Positions 28,254 through 37,037 of a stretch of DNA of 64,000 nucleotides are shown in pieces. The DNA is taken from assembly GCF_014207435.1 (NCBI RefSeq), contig NZ_JACHGH010000014.1:1-64000 (forward strand), in the 5' to 3' direction. Source of the DNA: Salirhabdus euzebyi (lineage in GTDB: Bacteria; Bacillota; Bacilli; Bacillales; Alkalibacillaceae). The notes under the pieces were generated by a model. The model had not been told where the DNA came from. It saw only the letters and a program-made list of their open reading frames with translations, and did no database searches. The position numbers were made by a program, and so were the translations under genes. Positions within the stretch are counted from its first letter, which is position 1, and each line of letters begins with the position of its first letter.

Positions 28254-29165
28254 TTACTTTTTTTCATATTGTCTACTTCTGTTGGACAAAAGAACAAAAT
28301 AGCTTAAAAGTCCAAAGAAGCAACAGATAACAAGAGCATGTAACAATGCAATGTATAAATTAAGAATGGTAAAAATAATGAGAGCACCTAATAGTACTTG
28401 TGAAAAAATAAAAAGGAAGGCAATGGTCCACCCATACATCATCACTTTTTGATGACGATAGTTTTTAATAATACGGATGTATAAGTAAACTACCCATATA
28501 AATAGAATCCCTGCGGCTGCACGATGTCCCATTTGTATCCATTGGTCAAAACGCAAATCAAACAAGGTAGAACTGTTGTCGCATAGTGGCCAATCTTTAC
28601 ATACTAGACTTGCATTCACGTGACGAACGAGGGCACCAGTATATACAACTATTAATGTATAAACCGTTAAGGCATAAAATTGTCTTCGCATCTTTTTATC
28701 AATAATTAATGATTTTGCATCAAATTTCTTATCTATCTCAAAAATTAATAAAGTAAGCAAGAAGACTGCAGCAAAGGAAATAAGAGAAATACCGAAATGC
28801 ATTGCTAGTACAAAATCAGACTGAGACCAGACAACTGCAGCTGCACCAATTAATCCTTGCAAAACAAGAAAGAAAATAGATATAAAGGATAATAGCTTTG
28901 TTTCACGTACGTTCCCATAATACTTCCAAGCTAATATGGATAAAGCTAAAACTAGGATGCCTACAGTTCCCGATACTAATCGGTGACTAAGCTCAATAAG
29001 TAATTCAGGTGAAATTTTGGTAGGGACTAACTCCCCATCACATAAAGGCCAAGTACGTCCACAACCTAAACCTGATTCGGTTTTGGTAACGAGTGCACCA
29101 CCGACTAGTACGAATAGCATACCAATAGTTGATAATACAGAAAGCCATTTTAATAATTTAATCAT
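28254..29165 (-). CDS. ctaA: Haem A synthase CtaA
   Basis: Membrane enzyme (COX15/CtaA family, eight helices) that oxidises the C8 methyl of haem O to form haem A for the oxidase encoded next to it. The four conserved His positions are visible in ELSHRLVSG, LAMHFGIS, MGHRAAAG and LLHALVIC. A CGRTWPLC pair and a CKDWPLC pair lie in extracellular loops, as in Bacillus CtaA. Divergent from ctaB across a 555-base region, the B. subtilis layout. Confidence 0.95.
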   Translation of the reverse strand: MIKLLKWLSVLSTIGMLFVLVGGALVTKTESGLGCGRTWPLCDGELVPTKISPELLIELSHRLVSGTVGILVLALSILAWKYYGNVRETKLLSFISIFFLVLQGLIGAAAVVWSQSDFVLAMHFGISLISFAAVFLLTLLIFEIDKKFDAKSLIIDKKMRRQFYALTVYTLIVVYTGALVRHVNASLVCKDWPLCDNSSTLFDLRFDQWIQMGHRAAAGILFIWVVYLYIRIIKNYRHQKVMMYGWTIAFLFIFSQVLLGALIIFTILNLYIALLHALVICCFFGLLSYFVLLSNRSRQYEKK

Positions 29166-29438
29166 CTTTCATTACCTGCCATTCTACTAGAAGTCAATCA
29201 TGTCCATACTAATACAAAACAAGCTAAAAAACAAAAGAATTTTTTGTGAACTACCTCTTACACTGATTATAGCAACAACAAATATCAATTATTTTTCATA
29301 TAACTTGTTAAGAAAAACTTGCATTGTGTTTATATGTTTGCTAGAAATAAATAGTGGTAAATTACTGATGGGAATTAACTTTTACCACATTTGTCCAATA
29401 TAGGAACTTATCGGTTTTTTGATGATATTTTCCTGGAT

Positions 29439-29447
29439 GTTCACAAA
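29439..29447 (-). promoter_or_regulatory. ResD-like site upstream of ctaA
   Basis: On the minus strand TTTGTGAAC differs by one base from the ResD consensus TTTGTGAAT, as I recall it. ResD activates ctaA in B. subtilis. One short degenerate match in a 555-base AT-rich region is weak evidence. The rest of 29166-29623 contains no gene I can support. Confidence 0.3.
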
Positions 29448-29623
29448 AATGTCACACACTAGACTTAATTGTGTGATTAAATAGATGTAAAAGGTTTTCC
29501 ATGATACAATATAATTGTTTGCTTGTGCTTAATTAGGTAAAACCGATAATAGGTTACAAAACCGTTCAAAATGACAACAAGATTATGATTTTTCACAATA
29601 ATTTCGAACCCTGAATTTGGTAT

Positions 29624-29651
29624 TTGATAGTGGGTATACGCACAATATAAT
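29624..29651 (+). promoter_or_regulatory. Sigma-A promoter of ctaB
   Basis: TTGATA (29624-29629), a 16-base spacer and a perfect TATAAT (29646-29651), 70 bases upstream of ctaB. A second TATAAT at 29659-29664 could give an alternative start. Confidence 0.55.
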
Positions 29652-29720
29652 AGAACGTTATAATTAAGGTCGGGTTTTAACGTTAATTGTCGAAAGTACA
29701 GAGCAACGGAGAGGAAGGTT

Positions 29721-30677
29721 ATGATGAATAACCCTAGAACCTTTAATACAGCATCACAAATAGCAGAACCATCAACGAAGGGCCAGAGTAGTACAACTTC
29801 CACTACCACTTTGTGGTCTGATTTTTTGGCGTTGATTAAAATAGGAATAATTAATTCTAATTTAATGACAACTTTTGCGGGATTTTGGCTAGCCTTATAT
29901 TATACAAACTCTTCCTTCTTTGCTCATTGGGAAACGTTTCTATTGACAATGTTTGGAACAGCTTCTCTAATTGCTGGGGGATGTATAATCAATAATTATT
30001 ATGATCGGGACATTGATATCGTTATGAAACGAACGAAACAACGTCCAACGGTTACCGGAACTATATCAGAACAGAATATTTTAATAATGGGAATTGGTTT
30101 TACCGCTCTCGGAGTCATTTTATTGTTATTAACTACTTGGCTTGCAGCCGTGGTTGGTTTACTAGGCTGGTTTGCTTATGTTGTTTTATATACGATGTGG
30201 ACAAAAAGACGTTACACATTAAACACCGCTATTGGTAGTATTTCTGGTGCAGCACCACCATTAATTGGTTGGTTTGCAGTCGATGCAACATTTCATCCAG
30301 TAGCTTTTGTGTTGTTTTTAATTTTGTTTATTTGGCAAACACCTCACTTTTTGTCGTTAGCCATGATGAAAATGAAGGAATACAAGGAAGCTGGTATTCC
30401 GATGTTACCTGTCGTACATGGCTTTGAAATCACAAAAAGACAAATAGCTATATATACGGTTTGTTTGTTGCCATTACCGCTTTACCTAATTTCGTTGGGC
30501 CCAATCTTTTTAACGATTGCTACTATATTAAATGTAGGTTGGCTTGCTTTATCAATTAGCGGCTTTTTTGTGAAGGATGATGTAAAATGGGCTAAGTGGA
30601 TGTTCATCTATTCTCTTAACTATTTAACAATCATTTCACTTGTAATGGTTGGTGTGACGATTCCATCATTTTTTTAA
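29721..30677 (+). CDS. ctaB: Protohaem IX farnesyltransferase (haem O synthase)
   Basis: UbiA-family prenyltransferase with about nine membrane helices. It adds a farnesyl group to haem B, giving haem O, the substrate of CtaA. Prenyl-diphosphate/Mg motif NNYYDRDIDIVMKRTKQRP at about 91-109; second region KMKEYKEAGIPMLP. The first 35 residues are Ser/Thr-rich and disordered. GGAGAGGAAGG precedes two adjacent ATG codons. Starts the ctaBCDEFG cluster. Confidence 0.95.
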   Translation: MMNNPRTFNTASQIAEPSTKGQSSTTSTTTLWSDFLALIKIGIINSNLMTTFAGFWLALYYTNSSFFAHWETFLLTMFGTASLIAGGCIINNYYDRDIDIVMKRTKQRPTVTGTISEQNILIMGIGFTALGVILLLLTTWLAAVVGLLGWFAYVVLYTMWTKRRYTLNTAIGSISGAAPPLIGWFAVDATFHPVAFVLFLILFIWQTPHFLSLAMMKMKEYKEAGIPMLPVVHGFEITKRQIAIYTVCLLPLPLYLISLGPIFLTIATILNVGWLALSISGFFVKDDVKWAKWMFIYSLNYLTIISLVMVGVTIPSFF

Positions 30678-30762
30678 TACTATCTAAACATGTATGAGTC
30701 GATGATAGTGTATGTAAGTCATTCGCCAATAACAGGGCGACAAAATAAGATTTATTTAATAA

Positions 30763-30795
30763 AATTAGGAAAGTTAATCACTTGCTTTCCTAATT
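30763..30795 (+). terminator. Hairpin between ctaB and ctaC
   Basis: An 11-bp perfect stem AATTAGGAAAG / CTTTCCTAATT with an 11-base loop and no clear T run. A TATAAT (30797-30802) follows directly, so it may be a partial terminator, an attenuator or a processing element upstream of an internal ctaC promoter. A stem-loop in this gap is also known in B. subtilis. Confidence 0.5.
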
Positions 30796-30845
30796 CTATA
30801 ATAAATATATAAATCACATAAAAAGAGAAAGAGGGGTATTAATTC

Positions 30846-32000
30846 ATGAAAGGATGGATGGGACGGTTTCGCGCTCTATTTTTACTTAGTAGTTTAGCGC
30901 TTGTTTTATCAGGCTGCGGGAAACCATACTTAAGTGCCTTACAACCTAAAGGTGAAGGGGCAGATATGATTTATGACCTTATGATGTTAAGTGTCATAAT
31001 AATGGCCTTTGTATTCTTGGTTGTAATGATCATTTATACTATAGTGATTGTCCGTTTTCGTCAGAAAAAAGGGCAAGAGGACTTTGTTCCAAAGCAAGTG
31101 GAAGGAAATCACTTGTTAGAGACAGTTTGGACAGTTATTCCAATTATTTTACTTCTTATCTTGGCAGTACCTACTGTTCAGTACACGTTTGCATTAGCTG
31201 ATACAACACCAGAAACAGAAGATGGTGAACCTGTCGAAGATGCATTGTGGATTGATGTTACTGGTAACCAATACTGGTGGCATTTTGATTACAGAGATTT
31301 GGAAATCCAAACGAGTCAAGATTTATACATTCCAACAGATAGAAGAGTATATATTAAGTTAAGTTCTAATGATGTCATCCATTCATTCTGGGTACCATCA
31401 ATCTCCGGTAAAATGGATACTAATCCGGGGAAAAATGAAAACGAAATGTTTATACATGCTTATGAAGAAGGCGTATTCTGGGGGCACTGTGCCGAATTTT
31501 GTGGGCCTTCCCATTCTCTAATGGACTTTAGAGTGGTAGCAGTAAGTCCAGGAGAGTTTGATGAGTGGGTTGCAGACATGCAAGCGGTTGATCCTGAGGC
31601 AGTACCTGAAAATCCTGTTGCTGCAGAGGGTAAAGATTTGTTCCAAGAAAATAGCTGTTTAGCTTGTCACGCAATTGGTTCATCACCTGCAGCTGTAGGT
31701 CCAAACGTAACTAGCTTTGGTGATCGTTCTAAGATTGCGGGTATTTTACCATATGACAAAGAACATCTGGTTAGCTGGATTTTAGATCCAGAACAACATA
31801 AGCCTGGGAACTTAATGACAGGCAAATATCCAATGCCTTCAAAAGAGGATGCGGAAAAAATTGCAGAATATTTAATGTCATTACAACCAAGTGATATTGG
31901 TCCAGATGATGCAGAAGACGGCGAATACATTCAGCCTAAGCCAAAAGAAGAGACAGAAGCTGAAGGTGACGAAGCCGAAGAAGATACAAACGAAGAATAA
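30846..32000 (+). CDS. ctaC: Cytochrome caa3 oxidase subunit II
   Basis: Electron-entry subunit with fused cytochrome c. Lipoprotein signal (LSGC, Cys24), two membrane helices (about 42-70 and 92-115), the cupredoxin CuA domain with ligands His179, Cys215, Glu217, Cys219, His223 and Met226, then a cytochrome c domain with haem motif CLACH (Cys271, Cys274, His275) and a likely axial Met330. An acidic tail of about 25 residues ends the protein. The fusion identifies a caa3-type oxidase. Confidence 0.97.
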   Translation: MKGWMGRFRALFLLSSLALVLSGCGKPYLSALQPKGEGADMIYDLMMLSVIIMAFVFLVVMIIYTIVIVRFRQKKGQEDFVPKQVEGNHLLETVWTVIPIILLLILAVPTVQYTFALADTTPETEDGEPVEDALWIDVTGNQYWWHFDYRDLEIQTSQDLYIPTDRRVYIKLSSNDVIHSFWVPSISGKMDTNPGKNENEMFIHAYEEGVFWGHCAEFCGPSHSLMDFRVVAVSPGEFDEWVADMQAVDPEAVPENPVAAEGKDLFQENSCLACHAIGSSPAAVGPNVTSFGDRSKIAGILPYDKEHLVSWILDPEQHKPGNLMTGKYPMPSKEDAEKIAEYLMSLQPSDIGPDDAEDGEYIQPKPKEETEAEGDEAEEDTNEE

Positions 32001-32050
32001 TACTTAAATAAATTGTTTAGGTAATGATGTCTTAAGGGAGGTTAATAGGT

Positions 32051-33913
32051 GTGAGTACAGCTACTGTAGGAAAGCGTAGCTTTGGAGCTGTAGTTTGGGA
32101 TTACTTAACTACAGTAGACCATAAGAAAATTGCTATTCTGTACTTAGTTGCCGGTGGTTTCTTTTTCTTACTCGGTGGTCTAGAAGCAATGCTTATCCGT
32201 TTACAATTGATGGCACCAGATAGTGAATTGATTGGTGCTCAATTTTATAATGAATTGTTCACGATGCATGGAACAACAATGATTTTCTTAGCAGCAATGC
32301 CATTATTGTTTGCGCTTATGAACGCCATCATGCCATTACAAATTGGTGCTCGTGATGTTGCGTTCCCATTTATCAACGCTTTAGGTTTTTGGTTATTTTT
32401 ATTTGGTGGTTTGCTTCTTAACTGTTCATGGTTTTTAGGAGGAGCACCAGATGCAGGATGGACTGCTTATGCACCACTTTCTGTTATTTCACCAGGCCAT
32501 GGGGTGGATTTTTATGCCTTAGGTCTACAAATATCAGGTTTTGGTACGTTGATGGGTGGTATTAACTTTATCGTTACTATTATTACGATGCGTGCACCTG
32601 GTATGACATACATGCGTATGCCACTATTCACGTGGTCTACATTTGTTGCAAGTATACTTATTTTATTTGCTTTTCCAGCCTTAACAGTTGGATTATTCTT
32701 GCTTACATTTGACCGTTTATTCGGAGCAAACTTCTTTGTTCCTGATATGGGTGGAAATGAAATTATTTGGGAGCATTTATTCTGGATATTCGGACACCCT
32801 GAAGTATATATCTTAATACTTCCAGCGTTTGGGGTATTTAGTGAAGTGTTTTCAACTTTTTCTAAGAAGCGTTTATTTGGATATTCATCCATGGTATTTG
32901 CAACAGTGTTAATTGCATTCTTAGGATTTATGGTATGGGCTCACCATATGTTTACAGTAGGTATGGGGCCAATTGCAAACTCTATTTTTGCGATTGCAAC
33001 AATGGCGATTGCAGTACCAACTGGTATAAAAATATTTAACTGGCTATTAACGATGTGGGGCGGTAGTATTCGTATGACTACTGCGATGCTGTACGCGGTC
33101 AGCTTTATTCCAACCTTTACACTAGGTGGTATTACTGGGGTAATGCTAGCATCAGCTGCGGCTGACTATCAGTACCATGATTCTTATTTCGTAGTTGCCC
33201 ATTTCCACTACGTTATCGTAGGTGGGGTAGTATTTGGTATACTTGGTGGTCTAACATATTGGTGGCCATTAATGTTTGGCAAAATGTTAAATGAAAAATT
33301 AGGTAAATGGACATTCTGGTTATTCTTTACTGGTTTCCATTTGACTTTCTTTATTCAACACTTCTTGGGTCTAATGGGTATGCCTCGTAGATACTGGAAA
33401 TTCTTAGAAGGTCAAGGATTAGAAACAGGAAACTTAATTAGTACAGTAGGTGCCTTTTTAATGGCGATAGCTACCTTTATATTGTTATATAACGTCATAA
33501 TAACAACGGTTAAAGGGAAAAAATCTCCTGCTGATCCATGGGATGGACGTACGTTGGAATGGTCATTACCTAACCCAACACCATTCTATAACTTTAAACA
33601 GCTACCACTTGTGCGTGGTTTAGATCCTTTATGGGTTGAAAAAACACAAGGAAATGGCAAAATGATTCCTGCAGAGCCATTAGATGATATTCATATGCCA
33701 AATAATTCGTTCTTACCATTTACAATATCATTAGGCCTATTCATTGCAGCATTTGGATTTATGTATCGTGTAGATGCTGGGTTCCCTGCATATGTTGCTA
33801 TAGGAGTTGGTTTGGCAATTACATTAGGTAGTATGTTAATCCGTTCTGTAAAAGACGATTTAGGGTATCATATTCATAAAGAAGATCTTGAAAAAGAGGG
33901 GGCTGGGGAATGA
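32051..33913 (+). CDS. ctaD: Cytochrome caa3 oxidase subunit I
   Basis: Catalytic haem-copper subunit, about 14 membrane helices. Low-spin haem a ligands His73 (TMHGTT) and His386; CuB ligands His249, His298 and His299 (GHPEVY with the Tyr253 cross-link, WAHHMF); haem a3 ligand His384 (AHFHYV). The His-Tyr pair and the type A family sequence mark a proton-pumping enzyme. GTG start with AGGGAGG upstream. The stop overlaps ctaE by four bases. Confidence 0.97.
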   Translation: MSTATVGKRSFGAVVWDYLTTVDHKKIAILYLVAGGFFFLLGGLEAMLIRLQLMAPDSELIGAQFYNELFTMHGTTMIFLAAMPLLFALMNAIMPLQIGARDVAFPFINALGFWLFLFGGLLLNCSWFLGGAPDAGWTAYAPLSVISPGHGVDFYALGLQISGFGTLMGGINFIVTIITMRAPGMTYMRMPLFTWSTFVASILILFAFPALTVGLFLLTFDRLFGANFFVPDMGGNEIIWEHLFWIFGHPEVYILILPAFGVFSEVFSTFSKKRLFGYSSMVFATVLIAFLGFMVWAHHMFTVGMGPIANSIFAIATMAIAVPTGIKIFNWLLTMWGGSIRMTTAMLYAVSFIPTFTLGGITGVMLASAAADYQYHDSYFVVAHFHYVIVGGVVFGILGGLTYWWPLMFGKMLNEKLGKWTFWLFFTGFHLTFFIQHFLGLMGMPRRYWKFLEGQGLETGNLISTVGAFLMAIATFILLYNVIITTVKGKKSPADPWDGRTLEWSLPNPTPFYNFKQLPLVRGLDPLWVEKTQGNGKMIPAEPLDDIHMPNNSFLPFTISLGLFIAAFGFMYRVDAGFPAYVAIGVGLAITLGSMLIRSVKDDLGYHIHKEDLEKEGAGE

Positions 33914-34545
33914 GTACACATGAAGATGTATTAAGCTCTGAAAACCTTCCGCATGAACCCGAAAAAGCTACCCTTGAAGGTAAAAATAAATTTTTAGGAT
34001 TTTGGTTTTTCCTTGGTGGTGAAACAGTCCTATTTGCTAGCTTATTCGGTACGTATTTAGCATTAAAAAATTCGTTTGGTGCTGCTGAGCATACAACACC
34101 AAGTCAAGAATTGTTTGGTTTAGAGCTAGTATTCATTATGACTATGCTTTTACTAACAAGTTCATTAACTAGTGTTTATGCTATGTATCATATGAAAAAC
34201 CATGATTTCAAGAAAATGATGGTTTGGTTAGGCATTACTGTTTTATTAGGTGCAGCATTCTTAGGCCTAGAGATTTATGAGTTTTATCATTACGTTCATC
34301 ACTATCACCATACGTTTACGTCTTCAGCTTTTGGATCAGCCTTCTATACTTTAGTTGGCTTTCACGGAGCGCACGTAGCATTTGGTTTACTTTGGATTAT
34401 TACACTTATGATACGTAATGCAAGAAGAGGTTTAAACCTATACAATGCACCTAAGTTTTATGTTGCTAGTCTTTACTGGCACTTCATTGATGTTGTGTGG
34501 GTATTCATCTTTACTGTAGTTTATTTGATGGGGAAGGTGGGTTAA
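33910..34545 (+). CDS. ctaE: Cytochrome caa3 oxidase subunit III
   Basis: COX3-family membrane subunit, 211 residues, five helices. FLGFWFFLGGETVLFASLFG near the start, FYTLVGFHGAHVAFGL and SLYWHFIDVVWVFIF near the end are family hallmarks. It begins inside the ctaD stop (ATGA), so translation is coupled. A run of His (YHYVHHYHH) lies in the loop after helix 3. Confidence 0.95.
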   Translation: MSTHEDVLSSENLPHEPEKATLEGKNKFLGFWFFLGGETVLFASLFGTYLALKNSFGAAEHTTPSQELFGLELVFIMTMLLLTSSLTSVYAMYHMKNHDFKKMMVWLGITVLLGAAFLGLEIYEFYHYVHHYHHTFTSSAFGSAFYTLVGFHGAHVAFGLLWIITLMIRNARRGLNLYNAPKFYVASLYWHFIDVVWVFIFTVVYLMGKVG

Positions 34546-34548
34546 TAA

Positions 34549-34869
34549 ATGGCAAAAGACACCAATTCCAATCATGCAGACCAATATTATAAAGCGAAGA
34601 AAAAAGAGGAAATGAAACATCAGGTTATCACTTTTGCTTTAATGATTGTTTTCACAATTATTGCATTTGGTCTGGTAATAGGTGAGTTTGATAAACTATT
34701 CGTTTTCCCAGTTCTATTAGTTCTGGCAGCAGTTCAAGTAGGATTCCAGTTCTATTACTTTATGCATATGAGTCATAAAGGGCATGAGTTTCCAGCGCTA
34801 ATGATTTATTCCGGAATCTTTGCTGCCATTTTGACTATCCTAGCTTTAACTACGATAACTTGGGTTTAA
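34549..34869 (+). CDS. ctaF: Cytochrome caa3 oxidase subunit IVB
   Basis: Small three-helix membrane subunit, 106 residues, starting 3 bases after ctaE. A basic, polar N-terminus is followed by hydrophobic segments at about 25-47, 49-70 and 81-104; FYYFMHMSHKGHEFPALM is typical of prokaryotic COX4. Last structural gene before a terminator. Confidence 0.93.
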   Translation: MAKDTNSNHADQYYKAKKKEEMKHQVITFALMIVFTIIAFGLVIGEFDKLFVFPVLLVLAAVQVGFQFYYFMHMSHKGHEFPALMIYSGIFAAILTILALTTITWV

Positions 34870-34904
34870 TAAGCTTACAAATAACTTTATATTAAATAAT
34901 TTAA

Positions 34905-34936
34905 GCAAAAACGAGCTCTTAGTAGCTCGTTTTTGC
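34905..34936 (+). terminator. Terminator after ctaF
   Basis: A 13-bp perfect stem GCAAAAACGAGCT (34905-34917) / AGCTCGTTTTTGC (34924-34936). Confidence 0.88.
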
Positions 34937-35072
34937 ATGTTTTATTAAGTTAGTTAGTTTATTGTCGTATTTGTGACATTTCTATGAATAAAGAGGACAA
35001 ATTTAGAATCTCCTATTAAAATCAGTTATAATAGGAATGATGTATATTCAGTTTAAAATGGAGTGACATAAT

Positions 35073-35966
35073 ATGTGGGCAAAAATACAAATTTTTGGTT
35101 TTAGAGCACTATGGAGTCCATATTTCTTTCTATTTATATTGGCTCTTGCAGTATTGTATTATCTCGTCACTGGTCCATTGCGTCATAAATTTGGTGGCAA
35201 TGAAGAGGATATCCCATCTGTTAAACAACGGATTTCTTTCTATGCAGGTTTAGCTTTACTCTATATAGTGAAAGGTTCTCCTGTTGATTTATTATCCCAT
35301 ATCATGTTTATGGCACATATGATTCAAATGGCTTTTTATTATCTAGTTTTCCCTATACTAATTATTCGTGGGATACCGGTGTGGATTTGGAAAAAGGTTT
35401 TTAATACAAAAGGTTTACGTCACGTTTTAAATTTATTAACGAAACCGTTAATAGCAATTTTTCTATTTAACTTTTTATTTTCTATCTACCATCTGCCTGA
35501 CATATTAGATTATTCTAAGTCACATGAAATATCTCATTCAGTCATTTCTGTTGTGCTTCTATTTGCAGCTTTTTGTATGTGGTGGCCTTTATTAACACCA
35601 ATTAAAGAACAACAAATTATGAAGCCATTATACAAAATTTTATATATCTTTGGTAACGGTGTATTAATTACGCCTGCTTGTGGGCTTATTATGTTTTCAA
35701 GTATCCCACTTTATAGCACGTATTCAGATGTACAGGCGTGGTCGAATGCATTAAGTCTGTGTGTCCCGCTCGATGTTTTACAAGGGATCACTTTAAGTGG
35801 CCCTGAGTTGTTTTCTAATATTTCCTTATTGCATGATCAACAAGCAGGAGGAATACTTATGAAAGTTCTACAAGAGGTTATTTATGGTATTATTTTAGGA
35901 AGTGTGTTCTTTAAATGGTTTAGAAGCGAAAATCGGGGAGTAGACCCTATACCAAATCAATCTTAA
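35073..35966 (+). CDS. ctaG: Cytochrome c oxidase assembly factor CtaG
   Basis: Membrane protein of the caa3_CtaG family, about seven helices, 297 residues; needed for assembly of active caa3 oxidase, probably in copper delivery. Conserved features: PVDLLSHIMFMAHMIQMAFYYLVFP with paired His/Met, FNFLFSIYHLPDI and LLHDQQAGGILMKVLQE. It has its own TATAAT (35027-35032), overlapped by the inverted repeat TCCTATT/AATAGGA, so it may be expressed separately from ctaBCDEF. Confidence 0.94.
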   Translation: MWAKIQIFGFRALWSPYFFLFILALAVLYYLVTGPLRHKFGGNEEDIPSVKQRISFYAGLALLYIVKGSPVDLLSHIMFMAHMIQMAFYYLVFPILIIRGIPVWIWKKVFNTKGLRHVLNLLTKPLIAIFLFNFLFSIYHLPDILDYSKSHEISHSVISVVLLFAAFCMWWPLLTPIKEQQIMKPLYKILYIFGNGVLITPACGLIMFSSIPLYSTYSDVQAWSNALSLCVPLDVLQGITLSGPELFSNISLLHDQQAGGILMKVLQEVIYGIILGSVFFKWFRSENRGVDPIPNQS

Positions 35967-36004
35967 ATTTTGATTTAAATATGTTGCTGGAGGAATGGAC
36001 GAGT

Positions 36005-36463
36005 ATGGTACCTATTTTACCTACAATTAGTACTTTTTTTATCGTGTTAAGTGCAATATTAGTTGCTATTGGCTGGGTTTTAATTGCTAAAAACAAAAAA
36101 GAAGCACATAAAAAAGTGATGATTTCTGGAGCTATTGCTGCTCTTATTTTCTTCATTATTTATTCTTCTAGAACAATTTTTATGGGAAATACAGCCTTTG
36201 GTGGTCCTGAGGATATAAAAATTTACTACACAATATTTCTAGTTTTTCATATCATCTTAGCAACAACAGGAGCAGTTTTTGGCTTAACGACCTTATATTT
36301 GGCCTTTAAACGTAATATTAAGAAACACCGTAAGATTGGTCCTATCACAAGTATCATTTGGTTTTTCACTGCTATTACGGGAGTAGTTGTTTATTTATTG
36401 CTTTACGTATTATTTGATGGTGGGACAACCACAAGTTTAATAAAAGCGATCTTCGGATTTTAA
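36005..36463 (+). CDS. DUF420 membrane protein
   Basis: A 152-residue protein with four hydrophobic helices (about 2-24, 39-58, 72-97 and 117-140), of the DUF420 family commonly found beside caa3 oxidase genes. The conserved HKKVMISGA and LVFHIILATTGAVFGL segments carry His residues within or near membranes. The ATG at 36005 has GGAGG 11 bases ahead, a bit far; the frame is open from 35981. Likely related to oxidase assembly or haem biology by context only. Confidence 0.85.
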   Translation: MVPILPTISTFFIVLSAILVAIGWVLIAKNKKEAHKKVMISGAIAALIFFIIYSSRTIFMGNTAFGGPEDIKIYYTIFLVFHIILATTGAVFGLTTLYLAFKRNIKKHRKIGPITSIIWFFTAITGVVVYLLLYVLFDGGTTTSLIKAIFGF

Positions 36464-36481
36464 TCATGTTGGATAGTAACG

Positions 36482-36982
36482 ATGATCATTTGTTCGGATA
36501 GATTATTTTTTCACCCTATAACAAGAACAGAAGCCAATTTGTTAATGATTAGCCCGAATGACTTTGAATCAATTAGTGGGCTTTCGTTAAATAAAGATTG
36601 GCCACATGATGGACTAAGAGCATATCTACCGATTTATGTAGAACAATTACTGAAAAATAATCATGTAAAAGGCTATGGTCCATGGATAGTCTATACAAAT
36701 GAAAAAAAGGTTATAGGCGATATTGGATTTAGAGGCGTTCCTGGCGCGAATGGCTATTTGGAGGTTGGTTACTATATAACTCCTGCAGAACGCAAAAAGG
36801 GGTACGCTAGTGAGTCCCTAGGGGTACTGTGTGACTGGGCCTTTTCTCAAACGGGTGTTAAAGGAATCCTTGCGGAATGTGAAATGAAAAACAGAGGCTC
36901 ACAAATGGTTTTGGAAAAAAACCGTTTTGTAAGGATAGCAAATGATGGCTATAGCATTTCCTATGAGCTACTAAAAATATAA
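36482..36982 (+). CDS. GNAT family acetyltransferase
   Basis: A 166-residue acetyltransferase of the RimJ/RimL-like group. The acetyl-CoA loop is EVGYYITPAERKKGYASES (the usual Q/R-x-x-G-x-G/A reads KKGYA), followed by the helix ALCDW-like region and a C-terminal NRGSQMVLEKNRF. Substrate unknown. The ribosome site is weak. No functional link to its neighbours is evident. Confidence 0.88.
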   Translation: MIICSDRLFFHPITRTEANLLMISPNDFESISGLSLNKDWPHDGLRAYLPIYVEQLLKNNHVKGYGPWIVYTNEKKVIGDIGFRGVPGANGYLEVGYYITPAERKKGYASESLGVLCDWAFSQTGVKGILAECEMKNRGSQMVLEKNRFVRIANDGYSISYELLKI

Positions 36983-36984
36983 AG

Positions 36985-37018
36985 AAAATGACCAACATTA
37001 AATTGTTGGTCATTTTTT
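36985..37018. terminator. Terminator between the acetyltransferase and AI-2E genes
   Basis: Stem AAAATGACCAACA (36985-36997) / TGTTGGTCATTTT (37004-37016), with T run on the plus strand and A run on the other side. Confidence 0.9.
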
Positions 37019-37037
37019 CATATGGAACGATTTTTCA

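Noticed and set aside
29688-29694. TGTCGAA (Spo0A-box-like) upstream of ctaB, and another near 42545
   Set aside because: A single 7-mer is expected several times by chance in 64 kb and the context does not support Spo0A control.
29477-29809. A 110-codon minus-strand frame between ctaA and ctaB
   Set aside because: Covers the ctaB promoter and start in antisense, with no ribosome site; the sense reading explains the region.
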